From Purpureocillium takamizusanense (taxonomy: Eukaryota; Ascomycota; Sordariomycetes; Hypocreales; Ophiocordycipitaceae): a DNA stretch of 64,000 bases. Location of the stretch: positions 62,001-126,000 of the forward strand of contig NC_063078.1 of assembly GCF_022605165.1 (NCBI RefSeq). The letters are read 5' to 3'. Position 1 is the stretch's first letter. Each line of letters starts with the position of its first letter. The translations under genes were made by a program, and so were the position numbers. Below the pieces are notes generated by a model that ran no database searches, was not told where the DNA came from, and saw nothing but the letters and a program-made list of their open reading frames with translations. Positions 1 through 11,818 of the stretch are shown here, in pieces.

Positions 1-1
1 G

Positions 2-341
2 GCTCGCCAGCGCGAGGGCTGGCTCGAAAAGCACACTGGCCCGTATACGTCGTACGTCGGCATCTCCTTGAGCCGTGCCACCCGTGCGGCGCTTGCGCGG
101 CTTGCTAACCTCGGCTGTCAGGTTTGGCCTCGTCGCGACGTTGCTCGAGATGGTTCCCGTCGTTTCCATCTTCTTCACATACACAAACACGGGTGAGTGG
201 GCTCGTTGCCTGCGTGGGCGAGCTGAGCTGACACGCGCAGTTGGTGCCGCGCTGTGGGCCGCGGATATCGAGGCGATGAACACCTCCATGACCGACGAGA
301 CGGCGCCCACGCTTCGGGAGGCGGCCAAGAAGGTCGAGTGA
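2..341 (+). CDS. EI24/Rrt8-like multi-pass membrane protein, C-terminal part (5' end outside window)
   Basis: Only the last three exons are present: <2..51, 122..192 and 241..341. Both introns (52-121, GTACGT...GCTAAC...CAG; 193-240, GTGAGT...CTGAC...CAG) restore one frame. The joined product ends with a hydrophobic segment reading FGLVATLLEMVPVVSIFF, followed by TNTVGAALWAADIE and a short polar tail. This Pro-containing hydrophobic stretch plus the TNTVGAALWA motif is what I associate with the fungal EI24-domain/Rrt8 (LDS) membrane proteins, linked in yeast to lipid droplets and spore wall; that assignment is from memory of the family. The rest of the protein lies upstream of the window, so the start, length and number of membrane segments are unknown. 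The stop codon is TGA at 339-341. Confidence 0.7.
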
Positions 342-1586
342 ACAATGTACGCTTCAGTGATCTAAGAGTGCTCAATCTCAACGTACCGAGACAAATAGAG
401 CCAGGACTCGAAATGTAGAAAGCCGTTGTCTCGTCTACGTGAATGAGCCTGTCTCAAGTATCTGTGCTTGCATGCGCGAGAACCCCGACTCAAAGACTCG
501 GTGCCACAGAGCCACGATGCAGGAACGGTGACACTGTCTGGCTCGCCGTGCAACATGGGAATCAGAATGGCTGGTTGCACAGGGCTGCCGAAGGCACCGG
601 ATCTCGCGTTTCCCGACCGCGTACATGGGATGGTCGAGCGACAACCCGAGACACCAGCCCGGCCGCCTTGCACAGACTCAACCCGTTGTCGAGTCGGATC
701 ATGGCAGCTGCTGTCAATGCTGGCTGGTTCGGCTTACAGCTCGCTTCGCACCCTGGCGACTTCCTCCTAGTCGACCTCGCTGGGAGAGTTAGCACAGGCA
801 CCCCTAACCGTGGGACATCGCAGTCGTGTATACGACGGCTGAATAGGCGAGAGCAACACACTCAGCTCACCATGTCAATAATCAGCCGCAGCTCGAGCCG
901 ACGAGTAGCGAGGTGGTCCAACTGATGAGCACCGAGCGAGAGGCCCGGCCTGGAATGTCGCCGAAGGGCCATCTCCTTCGCGAGCGTCGCCGGTTGGGGT
1001 GCAGCGTTGAGCGGATGCCGAGCAGACGTTCCAACAACCATGTGTAGCGAGCGGGGGCAGCAAACGGGAGACACGGCTGCGGGGTCGTAGACGGCATCCT
1101 GCCGTGAGCTGCGAAACATCGAGTTTGATGGAGACGACCGGATCGTGGACTCGCAGTTGACCGACGCCTGTGCGCGCATCGCCGGCCGCTCCTTCCCGCA
1201 TCGCCAACCGACACCACCCGTCTACGCAAGCTACTTTTCCTCGACCCGCCGCTCTCTTCTCTGCTCCGCCGCCTCGCCTCATTTTCCTCTGCTGCTCCCT
1301 CGAACTGCGTCGACTCGTCCCTCGTTGGTCATCTTTGGCCACCTCGCGTCTCTGCTCTTCTGCAGACCGTCTCGCTCCCTCTGGAAGGCTGAGAGCCACC
1401 GCTCGCTAGACGACTCTTTCTTGCCGCTCCCTTTCTTTGCCCGTCTGGACGCGCACATTCGTTACTTTGGGGCAGCTCTGGATATCTGATTCCCAATACC
1501 ATCTGTAGAGAGTAGGTAGGCTTCGTGTCCTCCGCAAGGGCCTAGCTCTGTCTGACGCAGAAGCAGCTCCATTACCGTTAGCCAAC
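342..1586. other. Intergenic, presumed promoter of the wall protein
   Basis: No supported gene. The part from about 1230 to 1480 is pyrimidine-rich on the + strand, as is common just upstream of fungal start codons. Open frames here lack codon bias, motifs or splice logic. Confidence 0.6.
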
Positions 1587-4500
1587 ATGCGGCTGTCGAT
1601 TGCCTCTGCTGGCTTCGTATCGGCCATTCTCCTATGCCTCCCCGGCTTGACCGCTGCTGTTCCGCGTGGACAGTGGCAGAAAGGCAGAGGCCGCCGCATG
1701 GAGGCTCGCGACTCGCCTCCTTCATACTATGACGACCCAGGCACCACCTATGGCCCTCCGCCCCCTTACTATGGCGATCCGGGCAATACCTATGGAAGTC
1801 CGCCTCCTTATGACTTTGGAACCTCTTCTCTGGCTACCCTCTCTTCGTCGGCAACCTGTAAGTCTTCGTCCATGTCGTCCGGCTCAGGAGCTGACCTTCC
1901 AGCCGGTACTCTCGGCCGGTCGTCGTACGAGAGCTTCGATCCTACTACGACGTGGCGGACGCTGACCAGTCCGGTGTATTCCTCCTCGCCGAGCTCTGTC
2001 TACTTTGGAACAAGCACGTCTGTCGGCGAGGGCTCGTCGAGCACGGAGCCCGGCTCGACCAGCCATTCGTCTGTTGACGAGTCTGGTCTTCCAGTCACTA
2101 TGCCGACGTCTACGACCACGGGAACAGACACCGTCCCTAGTCCCTCTACGTTCACACAAAGTGTGCAATCGTCACAGGCCAGCACGTACCGCACATCAAC
2201 GTCGCAGCATCTTACATCGTGGCCTATTACTGCAACATCTCGTGACTCGCAGGTCTCGTCAAGTTCATCCTCAAACGTTGACAGTTCCTCGGAACAGCAA
2301 ACATCAACCTCGGTGACTGATCCCACAGCACACACGACGGGCCCCATCTCGGTGACCCGGTCCCAGCCGACCGGGACTGGCACCCAGACGAGCACCTTCT
2401 TCTTTACCTCCTACCCAGGCTCTGGCGGCTCGTTGCGGCCATCGTTGACGCATGATAGCTCCATGGTCATTAATGGCACCGGGGTCTCATCGGTCTCATC
2501 CAGCACCACTCATTCTGGGCACTGGCCATCGACGAGCAGTACCCGGACGTCTCTGTCCGTCACGCCGACGCACCTGTCCAGCTCAAGCATTTCCCCAAGT
2601 GACTCGTCCCGACCTGAAACCGAAATTCTGACGTCGACACAAGCCTCAGATATCGGCAAGCCAACACGAAGCGGGTTGCCGACTTTGTCTACTGTGACAA
2701 CCGAGACCCTGAGCGTGACGCAGACAGGTCTCCCAATTTCCCCTTCCTCAGGCTGGGCCAGCTTCACCAACTCGACGGACGCTGGGGCTACCACGGAGAC
2801 GAGTGCTTTGTCTCAGAGCTTCCCTTCAGCTGGGAGCAGTGTCTACTCGTGGGTTACGAGATCTGGTGTCCCGACTGGTGCGACCACTGCGTCCTCCAAC
2901 ACGTCAGTGACGTCGTCAACGCCGGGCCCCGGCACGCGTACCTTGCCATCTACAAGCCAGCAGGCCACGTACAGGACGGAAACGGGCATCACGACCAGGT
3001 GGAGCAACTCGACTACTTCGGGGGGGTCTGCCACTGCCACGTCCTACCCTGGTTCAATGCCGTCAGCCAGCTACTCCTTTGCAACACTACCACAAGCATC
3101 GACGACTGTGCATTCCTTGACTTCATCATCCTCTTCTTCGGGTATTCCTCATTCAACCACCAACACATCCTTTACCTCGCACCCAGGCTGGAACTCGTCC
3201 TATACCTATTCCCCGACAACCTCTTTGGCCACGAAGCAATCTGTGTCCGGAGTGTTTAACTCGTCAGCGGTCACGGGATCGCGTTCAACGCGCACCTGGC
3301 CTTCCTCTCCGCCGTTTCCTACTTCGTCAAACGCGACCACTTCTACACCTGCACAGCGGAGCTCCCTGTGGATGAGTACCAGTGCGCGAGCAAGTTACAG
3401 CTTTAGTCCTTCGGGAACCGTCAGCTCCACGACTCGACCCCGGAGCGGCGTCTCCAGCGTACCCATCAGCACCCCTCCCTATGGCAATTCGACCTCGCAA
3501 TACTCTCAGACGCGGCCACCTAAGTCCAGCAATTTGGGTACCATTGGAACCGGCACAGGCTCTACTCCGTTGAGCGCCCCGAGTCGAAGCTCCTCTTATG
3601 CCAACTCAACGGCAACTGCATCGAGTGTAAACTCGACGCACTCCTTTACGTATGCGTCGCCGCTCTCGCCAACAATCTCGCGCAGTTACACGTGGGCGGG
3701 CAGTACGTTCACCTCGAGAAGCGGCACCGCCGGCAGCTCGACACTTTCGCCGACGGAATCGCCTCCGACCTGGCCGAATACGACGACACGGACAGGCACC
3801 GGTCCCAGACACAGCTCGTCGGCCCTGTCGGCGAGCTACTCTCCGCCTTACCCCACATCAAATTACACCGAGCCTGGCACGTTGACCGGCAGCGCTTCGT
3901 ACACACTGCCGTCGACAAGCCTCGAGGTGGTGACGGTCGTGCCGACAACGTGGACGACGGTCAGCAAGATCACGCAGGGAACCTCGACGGGCGTCGTGAC
4001 TTTGACCAGAGTCGCGACGCTTACACGAACCTATGTAAGCCCCGTGGGAACAGGTACGCACACCACCAGGTCCGGCACCGAGACGGACGAGCCAACCGTA
4101 GGATCCACGAGCATCTCCTGGCGCACAACTTCCTCGGAGAGCACGGCCACCTGGCAGCCGATCAGCAGCACTCCAACGGTGCCTGCAACAGGCTCCGAAT
4201 CATACAGCCTGACTCAAATGACTCTCACAAAGGTCACGCTGACGCCGCGTCTGAGCTCCAAGACCATCAGGTTCACGGTTTCGAACTGGACAAGCAGTTG
4301 GAAGAGCTCCTGGGTCGGCTCCGAGACAGAGTCATACCCAACCACGGTCCCGACTGTTTGGCCGTCAAGCAGTTCCCTGGGCTACACGACAACGGATGGC
4401 GCTATATCGTCGGCGACCGGCTCGTCTACGGGCATCAACGGGACGCGGACGAGCGTGGATACGACTTGCACGCACGGTGGGACTTATGCGAGCCCGCGGC

Positions 4501-5017
4501 CGGCGAGTAGTTGGACATCGTCGTGCACCACAGTACTGGACGACCTAACGATGGTGCTGCCCTGCGACGGGGATCCGACGGCGACGATTGCATCCATGTC
4601 GTGCCAGCCGTCGGATTGCGCAACGGCGACCTCGACGGATAGTTATGAGACATCTATGAGTCTGGCAAGCGCTCCTGGTGGTATGTCTGGCAAGTCCGTT
4701 CTAGGGACTCAAGAGGACTAACGCCTTGCTCAGGGACAGAGACGCAAGCCACCCCGACAACGTTCAGGACGTCGGTGACGACTCGGATGGGTGGGGGCTC
4801 GCAGGTGCCGAGCAGCGAGGCGTCGACAGACCTCATGCCGGCGACGAGCCTTCCCAATAACCCCAACTACCCATGGGGCGGTGACTCGCCGATCCACAGG
4901 CACCAGAACGTGACGGAGCTCAACAATGGCATGGCGCGGGTGGGCGTGGACGCGCGCACGTACGCATGGCCGAGGTGGACCGAGGTGGTGAACAGGCTGC
5001 GGACGCTGTGGTCGTGA
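1587..5017 (+). CDS. Large Ser/Thr-rich secreted cell-wall/mucin-like protein
   Basis: Exons 1587..4680 and 4734..5017 (intron GTATGT...CTAAC...CAG, 4681-4733) give 1,125 aa. It starts with a signal peptide (MRLSIASAGFVSAILLCLPGLTAA), then a basic stretch (GRGRR) that could be a Kex2-type site, then a short Tyr/Pro repeat of the form PPPYYGDPGNTYG. Almost all of the remaining protein is Ser/Thr/Pro with few Cys or charged residues, as expected of a heavily O-glycosylated surface protein. The C-terminal exon is different: non-repetitive and more charged, ending RLRTLWS, with no GPI signal. A stretch at 1858-1902 (GTAAGT, CTGAC, CAG, 45 nt) could be a further in-frame intron; removing it would give 1,110 aa. 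Function is inferred only from composition. Confidence 0.8.
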
Positions 5018-6008
5018 GACGGCGAGAGGCGTCCTTATATGGCGCTTCCAAGGCTGAGTAGATGCAATACTGGTTCGGCCGGCGCTCTGACCAGGGCGAG
5101 AAGTGCACGGGTTAAGGCGGTGTGAAGAAGAGCAGAATGTTGGAAATGCCGGGACGGGGTCGTGTACGAAGTGGCAGGGTGCAAGTTCGTGGCTGCAAAC
5201 AGACAAAGACTGATTGATTGACTTGACTAGTGACTAGCCGGGTGGGTGGTGAAGCCATGATTCCTGCGCAGTTGTTTGTTGCGGAGAAAGCGAGCTCGAC
5301 AGGCTGGCCGCACGCGTCTGAGACAGATGGCGTGGACTGCCCGAATCGGCACTTGGCCCCTGCAAGCGATTTGCTGCCCGAGATACACTCCACTGCCACT
5401 GCCACGCAACTGCCAGCAATTGCTAATGCGAGAATGGGGCCGTGTGGGCCTAGTCCTGTCGGGTACCTGCCGGGTGCGGAGGCCGATAGTGTCGGAGCTG
5501 GTACCCCCGCTGGCTCCCACTGTGACGAATCAGGTGCTGGGGCTGCGGAGAGGGTGGGGACCCTGGCGCCGTGGCTTCCGGGCGGGCGGGGCAACAAACA
5601 GCAGGCGCCTTGCAGTGCAGCGACAGCGAGCGCACGGAACGCCTGTAGCGGCTATAGCAGCAGCAGTAGCAGAGGCAGCACCGACAGCGACAGCAGTGAC
5701 AGCAGTGGCATGGAGCAGAGCACGTCCACCCTGCGCCGCAAAACCCGCCCGGCGGCGCAGCACGCCCAAACGGCAGGCAGGCCTGGTGCATTGACGTCTC
5801 CCCTCCCGCTCGCCACCTGGCACACACCCTGCCTCCCTCCCTCTCCTCCCTCCATCCATCCGTCTCTCTTTCATCACCAACGCAACGATTCTCGCTTGTC
5901 CAACAGGAGCACAACATCCTCCCGCGGACTAACAACAACGTCGTCATCATAACCATCGTCAGCCGGCCCCGAGCAACAGCACACGACACGCGCACACGCC
6001 GGCCCACC
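5018..6008. other. Intergenic with AGC-rich imperfect microsatellite and CT-rich leader
   Basis: No supported gene. An imperfect AGC/AGT repeat lies at about 5653-5710. A C/T-rich block at about 5825-5880 precedes the next start codon. A 240-codon Ser-rich frame at 5230-5952 is explained by the repeat composition and has no recognisable motif. Confidence 0.55.
5653..5710. repeat. Imperfect AGC-type trinucleotide repeat
   Basis: AGC, AGT and GGC triplets repeat imperfectly in intergenic DNA about 300 bp upstream of the His-rich membrane protein gene. Confidence 0.7.
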
Positions 6009-7089
6009 ATGCAGCTGAAGCCGCTCGCCTTTGCGGCCGCGGCCGCGGCGATGCTCGTCGTCCCCGAGACATCCGAGCACGACGAGGCCGTCTTCAGGGC
6101 GCTCCCCATGCAGCCCGACGCCATCGCCATGCCGCCGACGGCCGTCTCGCAGGCCGTCCGGGTGCCGTGCGTCCAGTGCAAGGGCAGCGACGCCCAGCTG
6201 AAGCTCGACTTCGTCGTCGAGGGCGACTCGCGCCTCATGCTCAACGGCTTCGAGCTGTACCCGACCGCCGACCCCTGGAACGGCGACCTGTCGGCCCTCG
6301 TCGTCGACGGCGGCGGCCGCGAGAGGGAGCAGCGCCTCGGCTACAGCCTGTCCATCGAGCCCGAAGCCACGGACCAGGACCTGCAGCTGCAGCTCGTCGG
6401 CGTCGAGCTGCGCGTCATCGAGGTCGGCAGCCGCTTCGTCGAGGGCGTCCCCACGGTCCGCTTGCAGGTTCTCCGCACCGCCGACGACAGAATCGCCATC
6501 GCCAACGTCGCCCTCGTCGACTCGCCCGTCTCGGCCTGCACCACCATGTTCTGCCGCGTCAGGCAACTCACCGACGAGATGCTCAAGTCCATCAAGGGCT
6601 TCAGGCCCCATGGCTGCGGCAGGCACCGCAACAAGGGCCCCGCCGCCGGCGTCATGCCGCTCCACCACGGCCGCCCGCCGCACCCTCATCCTCACTCTCA
6701 CCCCGATCGCCCTCATCCCCATCACCATCACATGGGGCCACATCGCCACAACTGGCGCAAGCTGTTCAAGAACGTCGCCTCGCACATTTTCCTGCCCGTC
6801 CTGATGGGCATCACCGCCGGCGTCGGCGTCGCAGTGTACGTTGTCACCCCCTGGTCGCCTCACTACGTAATATGACGAGCCACTAACACGACACAGCATC
6901 GCCATGGTCCTCTGCAGCGTCCTTGTCCGCGTGACGCGCCTCGCCACGTGCAAGCGGGCAGGCGCTCGCTGCTGTCGCCGGAAGCAGAGCCCGCCCACCT
7001 CCCAGCCCGACATCGAAAAGGTCGGCCTGATGCAGGAGGAGGAGCACGAGGAGGCTCCTCCCCAGTACCGGGACGACGAATCCAAGTAA
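6009..7089 (+). CDS. Fungal single-pass membrane protein with extracellular domain and His-rich stalk (DUF7728-like)
   Basis: Exons 6009..6835 and 6897..7089 (GTACGT...CTAAC...CAG) give 339 aa. An N-terminal hydrophobic segment (LKPLAFAAAAAAMLVV) acts as a signal peptide. The luminal part, about residues 20-200, carries a CxxC motif (VPCVQCKG) and the stretch LMLNGFELYPTADPW. Residues about 215-245 are very rich in His and Pro (HPHPHSHP, PHPHHHHMG), which could bind metal. A single membrane helix follows (IFLPVLMGITAGVGVAV joined across the intron to IAMVLCSVLV), then a short acidic cytosolic tail. The pattern matches conserved, functionally unknown ascomycete proteins that I recall as DUF7728; the number is from memory. 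The gene is convergent with the next one. Confidence 0.85.
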
Positions 7090-8344
7090 GCCGGACGCGC
7101 CGGGCAACAAAAGTTTTGCGCATCGTCCCTATCCAGCGCGCATTGTGCGCCTGGAGTACGACGGGCGCACTCATCGTCACACGACACACGCGAATACCCA
7201 CAGTGCACAGGTGCAGAAGGGGTTGGATGATTGGGCGTTTTTGGGCATGGGGCAGGTAAGGGGTCGCGGGTCGTGGTTCGCGCGATGGCCGGGGCGAGGC
7301 GGATGCTGGTCGCCCACTACCCTCCTTTTCATGACGGCATTGGGCTGCAGCGTTTCATTTGATATACCACATGTCACACAGGCACACTCCTTTTGAATTG
7401 AGTTTTGAGCGTACGCCGCGGGCAGGTGCGAGATGCTGACGTTCTTTGCCGTGCTGTGCCGTGCCGTGCCGTATCGCGAGATGCCGTGAGCCGCGCGGGC
7501 GGCAACGAGGCTGCCCGGCTTGCTGGGGTCAAATCGCTCAGCAGTCGCGGCGCGCTGCCATGGCGGGCAGTCAGTCCTACATGGATCCAGACGCGGGCCA
7601 TTACCTCTGCTCACTGCGTACCTCGTAGCGGACGAATGACGGGCGGGGTGGGTGACTGACAGTCGCCAGGCGTCTACCTGTCCCCCTCCCGCGGCACGCG
7701 CGCCCCGGGCAGAGGCTGAGTTGCGTATTTTGTACGGATTCCCTCCTTCCCCTCAATGGTGGTCCGGGCGGGGGAGGGGACCATTCATGTTGACGGACTG
7801 ACCGACCAAACGCTCCGTTCCTCCGTGATGCACAAACTACACGGGCACCTCCTGGTATACTACGTGTCGCAGCCCCGACCCGGCTGTGCGGCACGGTCTC
7901 TGCGTGGGTGCGGGGGACCAGGGGGTTGTCTGTCTGTTCAGCTGCATGGGGCGACGGGGCGGACGGATAGGAGGCGCGTCGTCATCTCGCCGGGCTGGGG
8001 CCGCTCGTGAGTACGTGCGTGTGTGCGCGGTGCGGCGGTGACGACATGCGGCTTGAGCACCTGGTGTTGCGACTGTTGCCCTGCTGCTCTCGCTACAGCG
8101 GCTCTACACGTCAGTCCAAGGAGAAATCGCGGGATCACGGCGAGCAGTAGTTGAAGCCGTCAGCATTCTTGCAACTCACCCGCGCTAGCCGGTGCATTGT
8201 TCACAGGCTACGTCGTCAGTGGGCTGGGCTTCTTTGCGACAACACGTCGCTGCGCCGTGTACAGTCCGCACGTCAACACACTCGAATTGCCGCCAGTTCC
8301 ATTACAAACAGGTAGTTGGTCTTGCGCCGACATGGCCGACATGA
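7090..8344. other. Intergenic between convergent genes
   Basis: No supported gene. It contains a short GCCGT tandem repeat at about 7448-7472. Otherwise it is unremarkable 3' flanking DNA of two convergent genes. Confidence 0.55.
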
Positions 8345-10740
8345 CTAATTCTTGGGATAAAACTCATACTTGAGACAGCCGACCTGCCTCGAGCCACCCG
8401 CGCCGCCGTTGTTGCCGCCTGCGACCGCTGGTCAGCCCATGGGCGGAAAGAGTAAAAACGGAAAGCAGGGCAAGCAACTCACATTTTTGGTAATTCTCCA
8501 CCAAGAGAGTCTTGCAATCGAGTGAGTCGCCGTCGCCCAGGGGCTTCATGGCCGACTGTTCCTTGACAACGTCGCAGCCGTCGACCCACGAGATCTGGTA
8601 GTTGAGGAAGTAGATGAAAAGCGAGTGCCAGTAGATGGGCTTGTCGCCCGGCTTCATCACCTTGTTGGAGTATTCGCGGCAACCAATCTCGGCCCATTGG
8701 CTCTGCGCGTCCCAGGGGACGTCCGGGTGCGAGTACTTGTCGGTGCACACCTGGTCCTGGGCTTTGGGCGGATCCGGCTTGGGATCCGGCTTGCGCGGCG
8801 CCTCGACGTGCCATGTGTACTTGCCGCAGCCGACGTCGATGGCGGCGTCAACGAAGAGCCGGTCGCCGGCAGAGCCGTGGTTGCTGCCGCCTACAAGTGT
8901 CGTGAGGTTAGGCGTGACGCTGACAGGCGCGGGACGACGTAGGGGGACTCACAGTTGGTCATGACGGCCTGCGCATACGCGTCGACGCACATGGTGTCCT
9001 TGGGCAGCACGCAGTCGCCCTTGGCCGGCTCCCAGCTGACGAAAAACTTGAAGTCCTTGTAGTTTTCCTGGTTCTCGGGCGGCGAGCGAGCCTGCAGAAG
9101 CGACCTGCCCTCGACGGGCTTATCGGTGGCGAGCTTGTTCTTGAGGAGCGGAATCTTGTTGCCGTATACGTCGTAGGCAATGGACCCGGTCCCGAGCTCC
9201 GCCTTGTTGGCCATCGGGCAAAAGTTCTTGGTGATGTCGCCGAACCACTTGCTCGGCGCGTCGGAGATGGCCGAGTCGCAGGTGATGCGCACCTCGGGCT
9301 TGGCCTCGTGTAGGTCCTTGGTCGCGGCCCAGATGGTCTGCTGGTACTCTTGGAAATACGGCGTCACGAGCTCCAACGAGCCGGGGTTGCACTTGCAGTC
9401 CTTGGTTTTGCCCTGTCGAGCGAGGCAAGGGGTGAGCCTACGCGCCGGAAGCGATCAAGGGACACGAGGGAAGGCTCAGACTCACCTCTGAGCAGTGCCA
9501 GTCGGGCACTGTGGTCTTCTTGGGGTCCTCAATCTTGACCTGCGTGGGAATGCAGCCCTCGCCGCACTCGGGCTGTCGACTGGGTTACCTTTCATCCTGT
9601 ACGACACGTCAGGGGGGCGAGACTTACGACTGCCGTCCCAGTCGGGCACGTTGAGCTCGTCGTCGAGCTCTGCTGCGTCGAGCTCGGGCCGGCCGTCTTG
9701 GTCTTGGTCTTTGTGATCTTGTGGATGCTCTCCTTGGGCACCTGGTACACGGGTTCGAGGGCCTTGCCGCCCTGGAGTGTAGTCCATAGCAGAGCCAGGA
9801 AGGACCCAGACGTGACGGTCGAGGCTCCAAAGATGGACCCGGCCTCTGACCCTGCCGCCGCCGCCGCGATCGCCGCGGCCTCCTCTGGCGAGGAGAATAC
9901 TACGGCCTCGACGGTCCCATCGCCCTGGGCGCCCTCAAAGAAGCCGTCGGCGTCGTCGGAAAAGTAGCCCTCATCATCGTGCAGGTGCTCAAACCCGGGG
10001 TTCTCATCGGGCTCCCCCGAGTACCCCTCGTCGACGCCAGCCCATACCTCGTTGGTGATCTGACGGGTAAAGGTGTCTCTCAACTCGGCGTCCTCGCCGA
10101 CGCGGTTGACAAAGTCGGCCAGGCCGCAGGACGGGCCCTGACGTCTCTGGACCCCGCGCCTGCGCTTCGCCGAGCATGGCTTCACCTGCTTGGCAATGGC
10201 CTCGAGCTTGGCCTTGACGGCAGGGCTCAAGAGGATATCGAGGCCACCGGCGGCATTCTTGGCCGCGCCCACACCCATCGTTATGGTGGCTACGGTGGGC
10301 TTGCCAGACTTGGTGGCCGTCTTGGTGGCGACGGTGATGAAGGACGGGTTCGGCCCGATCCACTGCAGGGTGTTAACGCATACCGTCTTGGCTTGGGGAC
10401 GGACGTACTTTGGTGCTGGTGCCAAGATCCGTCAGGTACTTTGTGTTCTTCCCAATGTGGCCCTTTCTAGGGGGTCATTAGCTTATACAACGGCAGGTGC
10501 AAGCAGGTTGTTAGACGTACACAGACTCTGGTGGAGGCGGGTTGATGCCGATTTGACCAGACTCTGTTGGTATGATGGCCGCGATATGGAACCTAAACCG
10601 CGTCAGCAGGTGTCTCGTGGACGTGCAAGTTAAGAGTCCTACGATGGGGCGCCAGTTATCTTGGGCTCCCGCGGGTCGATGCTGCCCAGGGCGCCGACGA
10701 ATGCGGCCGTGGCAGCAAGAGCTTGAAACGCACGCTTCAT
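8345..10740 (-). CDS. Secreted Cys-containing protein of unknown function, 663 aa
   Basis: Eight exons on the minus strand: 10740..10643, 10592..10521, 10466..10409, 10362..9628, 9572..9486, 9412..8953, 8890..8483 and 8418..8345. All seven introns are 46-73 nt with standard signals, and the phases agree. The product starts with a signal peptide (MKRAFQALAATAAFVGALGS). Next come a Pro-rich segment, a segment ending KNTKYLTDLGTSTKWIGPNP, an Ala/acidic linker, a Thr/Ser-rich spacer (KITKTKTKTAGPSST), a short Cys module (TCPTGTAVPECGEGC, DWHCSEGKTKDCKC) and a long C-terminal region. The last residues (CGNNGGAGGSRQVGCLKYEF) resemble C-terminal modules seen in many fungal secreted proteins, some of them chitinases. 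No catalytic motif is visible. The gene is divergent from the metallopeptidase gene. Confidence 0.8.
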
Positions 10741-11818
10741 GGTAAAGGCTCCGACGTACAGTGCGCTTTTCCAGAGCTCAAGTCAAAGTGCAAACGATCT
10801 CAACGTTGGCTGGTGGCAATGAGTTCCGACAGAAACGGACACTGCGAGGATGCCGCAAGAAATAAGTACGAGCACATGGTGACGACAAACAGCTCGCTGC
10901 TCTGACGCACTCAATCTCGTATCGCCATCGCACGGCGAGTCGATGCCGCACATCCCAATGCCTCTTTGCAGCTGTCAGCCCCAGACGAAGGATCACGCTT
11001 GTGCGCACAAGCTAGCTCTCACGACGATCAAAGCGCGCATTTGGGGGCTGTGGTCAGCCTCGATTGAAGCCATACGAGCCGCCTGATATCGTGATGCTAA
11101 ATGGGTGTTCGGAGTTGAAGCTCGAAGCAGGAACATGGCTCGAGGTGGTGTCGTTGAGCGCAGCGCGGCGCCGTCGCCGGCTAAAGCAGAAAGCAGATGT
11201 GGCCGGCTGGCTGAAACCCCTGCAGGCACCGGCACGTTGTCGACATATCGCGATCGCGCACCAAAGCATAAGCCGCAGGTACATATGCCCAAGATGGGAA
11301 TGACCGGCGCTTGGAATAAGGTGATGGTGTTGGGATGGGGGCGGCACCGCGTGTAGTCCGTCGACTGCCGCCCCCAACATGGCTGTGTCGCTTACGGCCC
11401 CGGCGCTTATTCATATCGACTTGGCGCGTCTGTCGATCGTTGCCGTTCAAGGACTTATTTCTGAGTCTTCACAGCGTGAACTCGATGCTCTCAGCGGTAG
11501 ATGTGTACGAGGATGGCCATGACCGAACGATGTCCTATCCCCAAGGCATCATCATGGTCCAGGCTAGGGGTCGGTGCGGCTGTGAGTCGGCATATCCGGA
11601 TAAATTTGGAGTGGCAGGCAGCAGAATGATGCTAGTCTTGGACGCCGTGTCGTCGTCCGAGCGCAATGGCAAGAGACCGCGCGTAGGGCTTACAACGACC
11701 TTGCAGTGTCGGATAGGAATTAGTATAAGAAGGGTCCAGGGCCGTTAACAGAGAGTCGGACAAGGACGACCGAGGAGCCGGCAACCCTTGTACTTGCTAA
11801 GCGCTCAACCTTTTCAGG
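10741..11818. other. Shared divergent promoter region
   Basis: It lies between two divergently transcribed genes for secreted proteins. A TATA-like TATAAGA occurs near 11724, about 95 bp before the metallopeptidase start. No gene supported. Confidence 0.55.

Noticed and set aside
5230..5952. 240-codon Ser-rich frame
   Set aside because: Composition comes from an AGC-type repeat; no motif, and it runs into the leader of the next gene.
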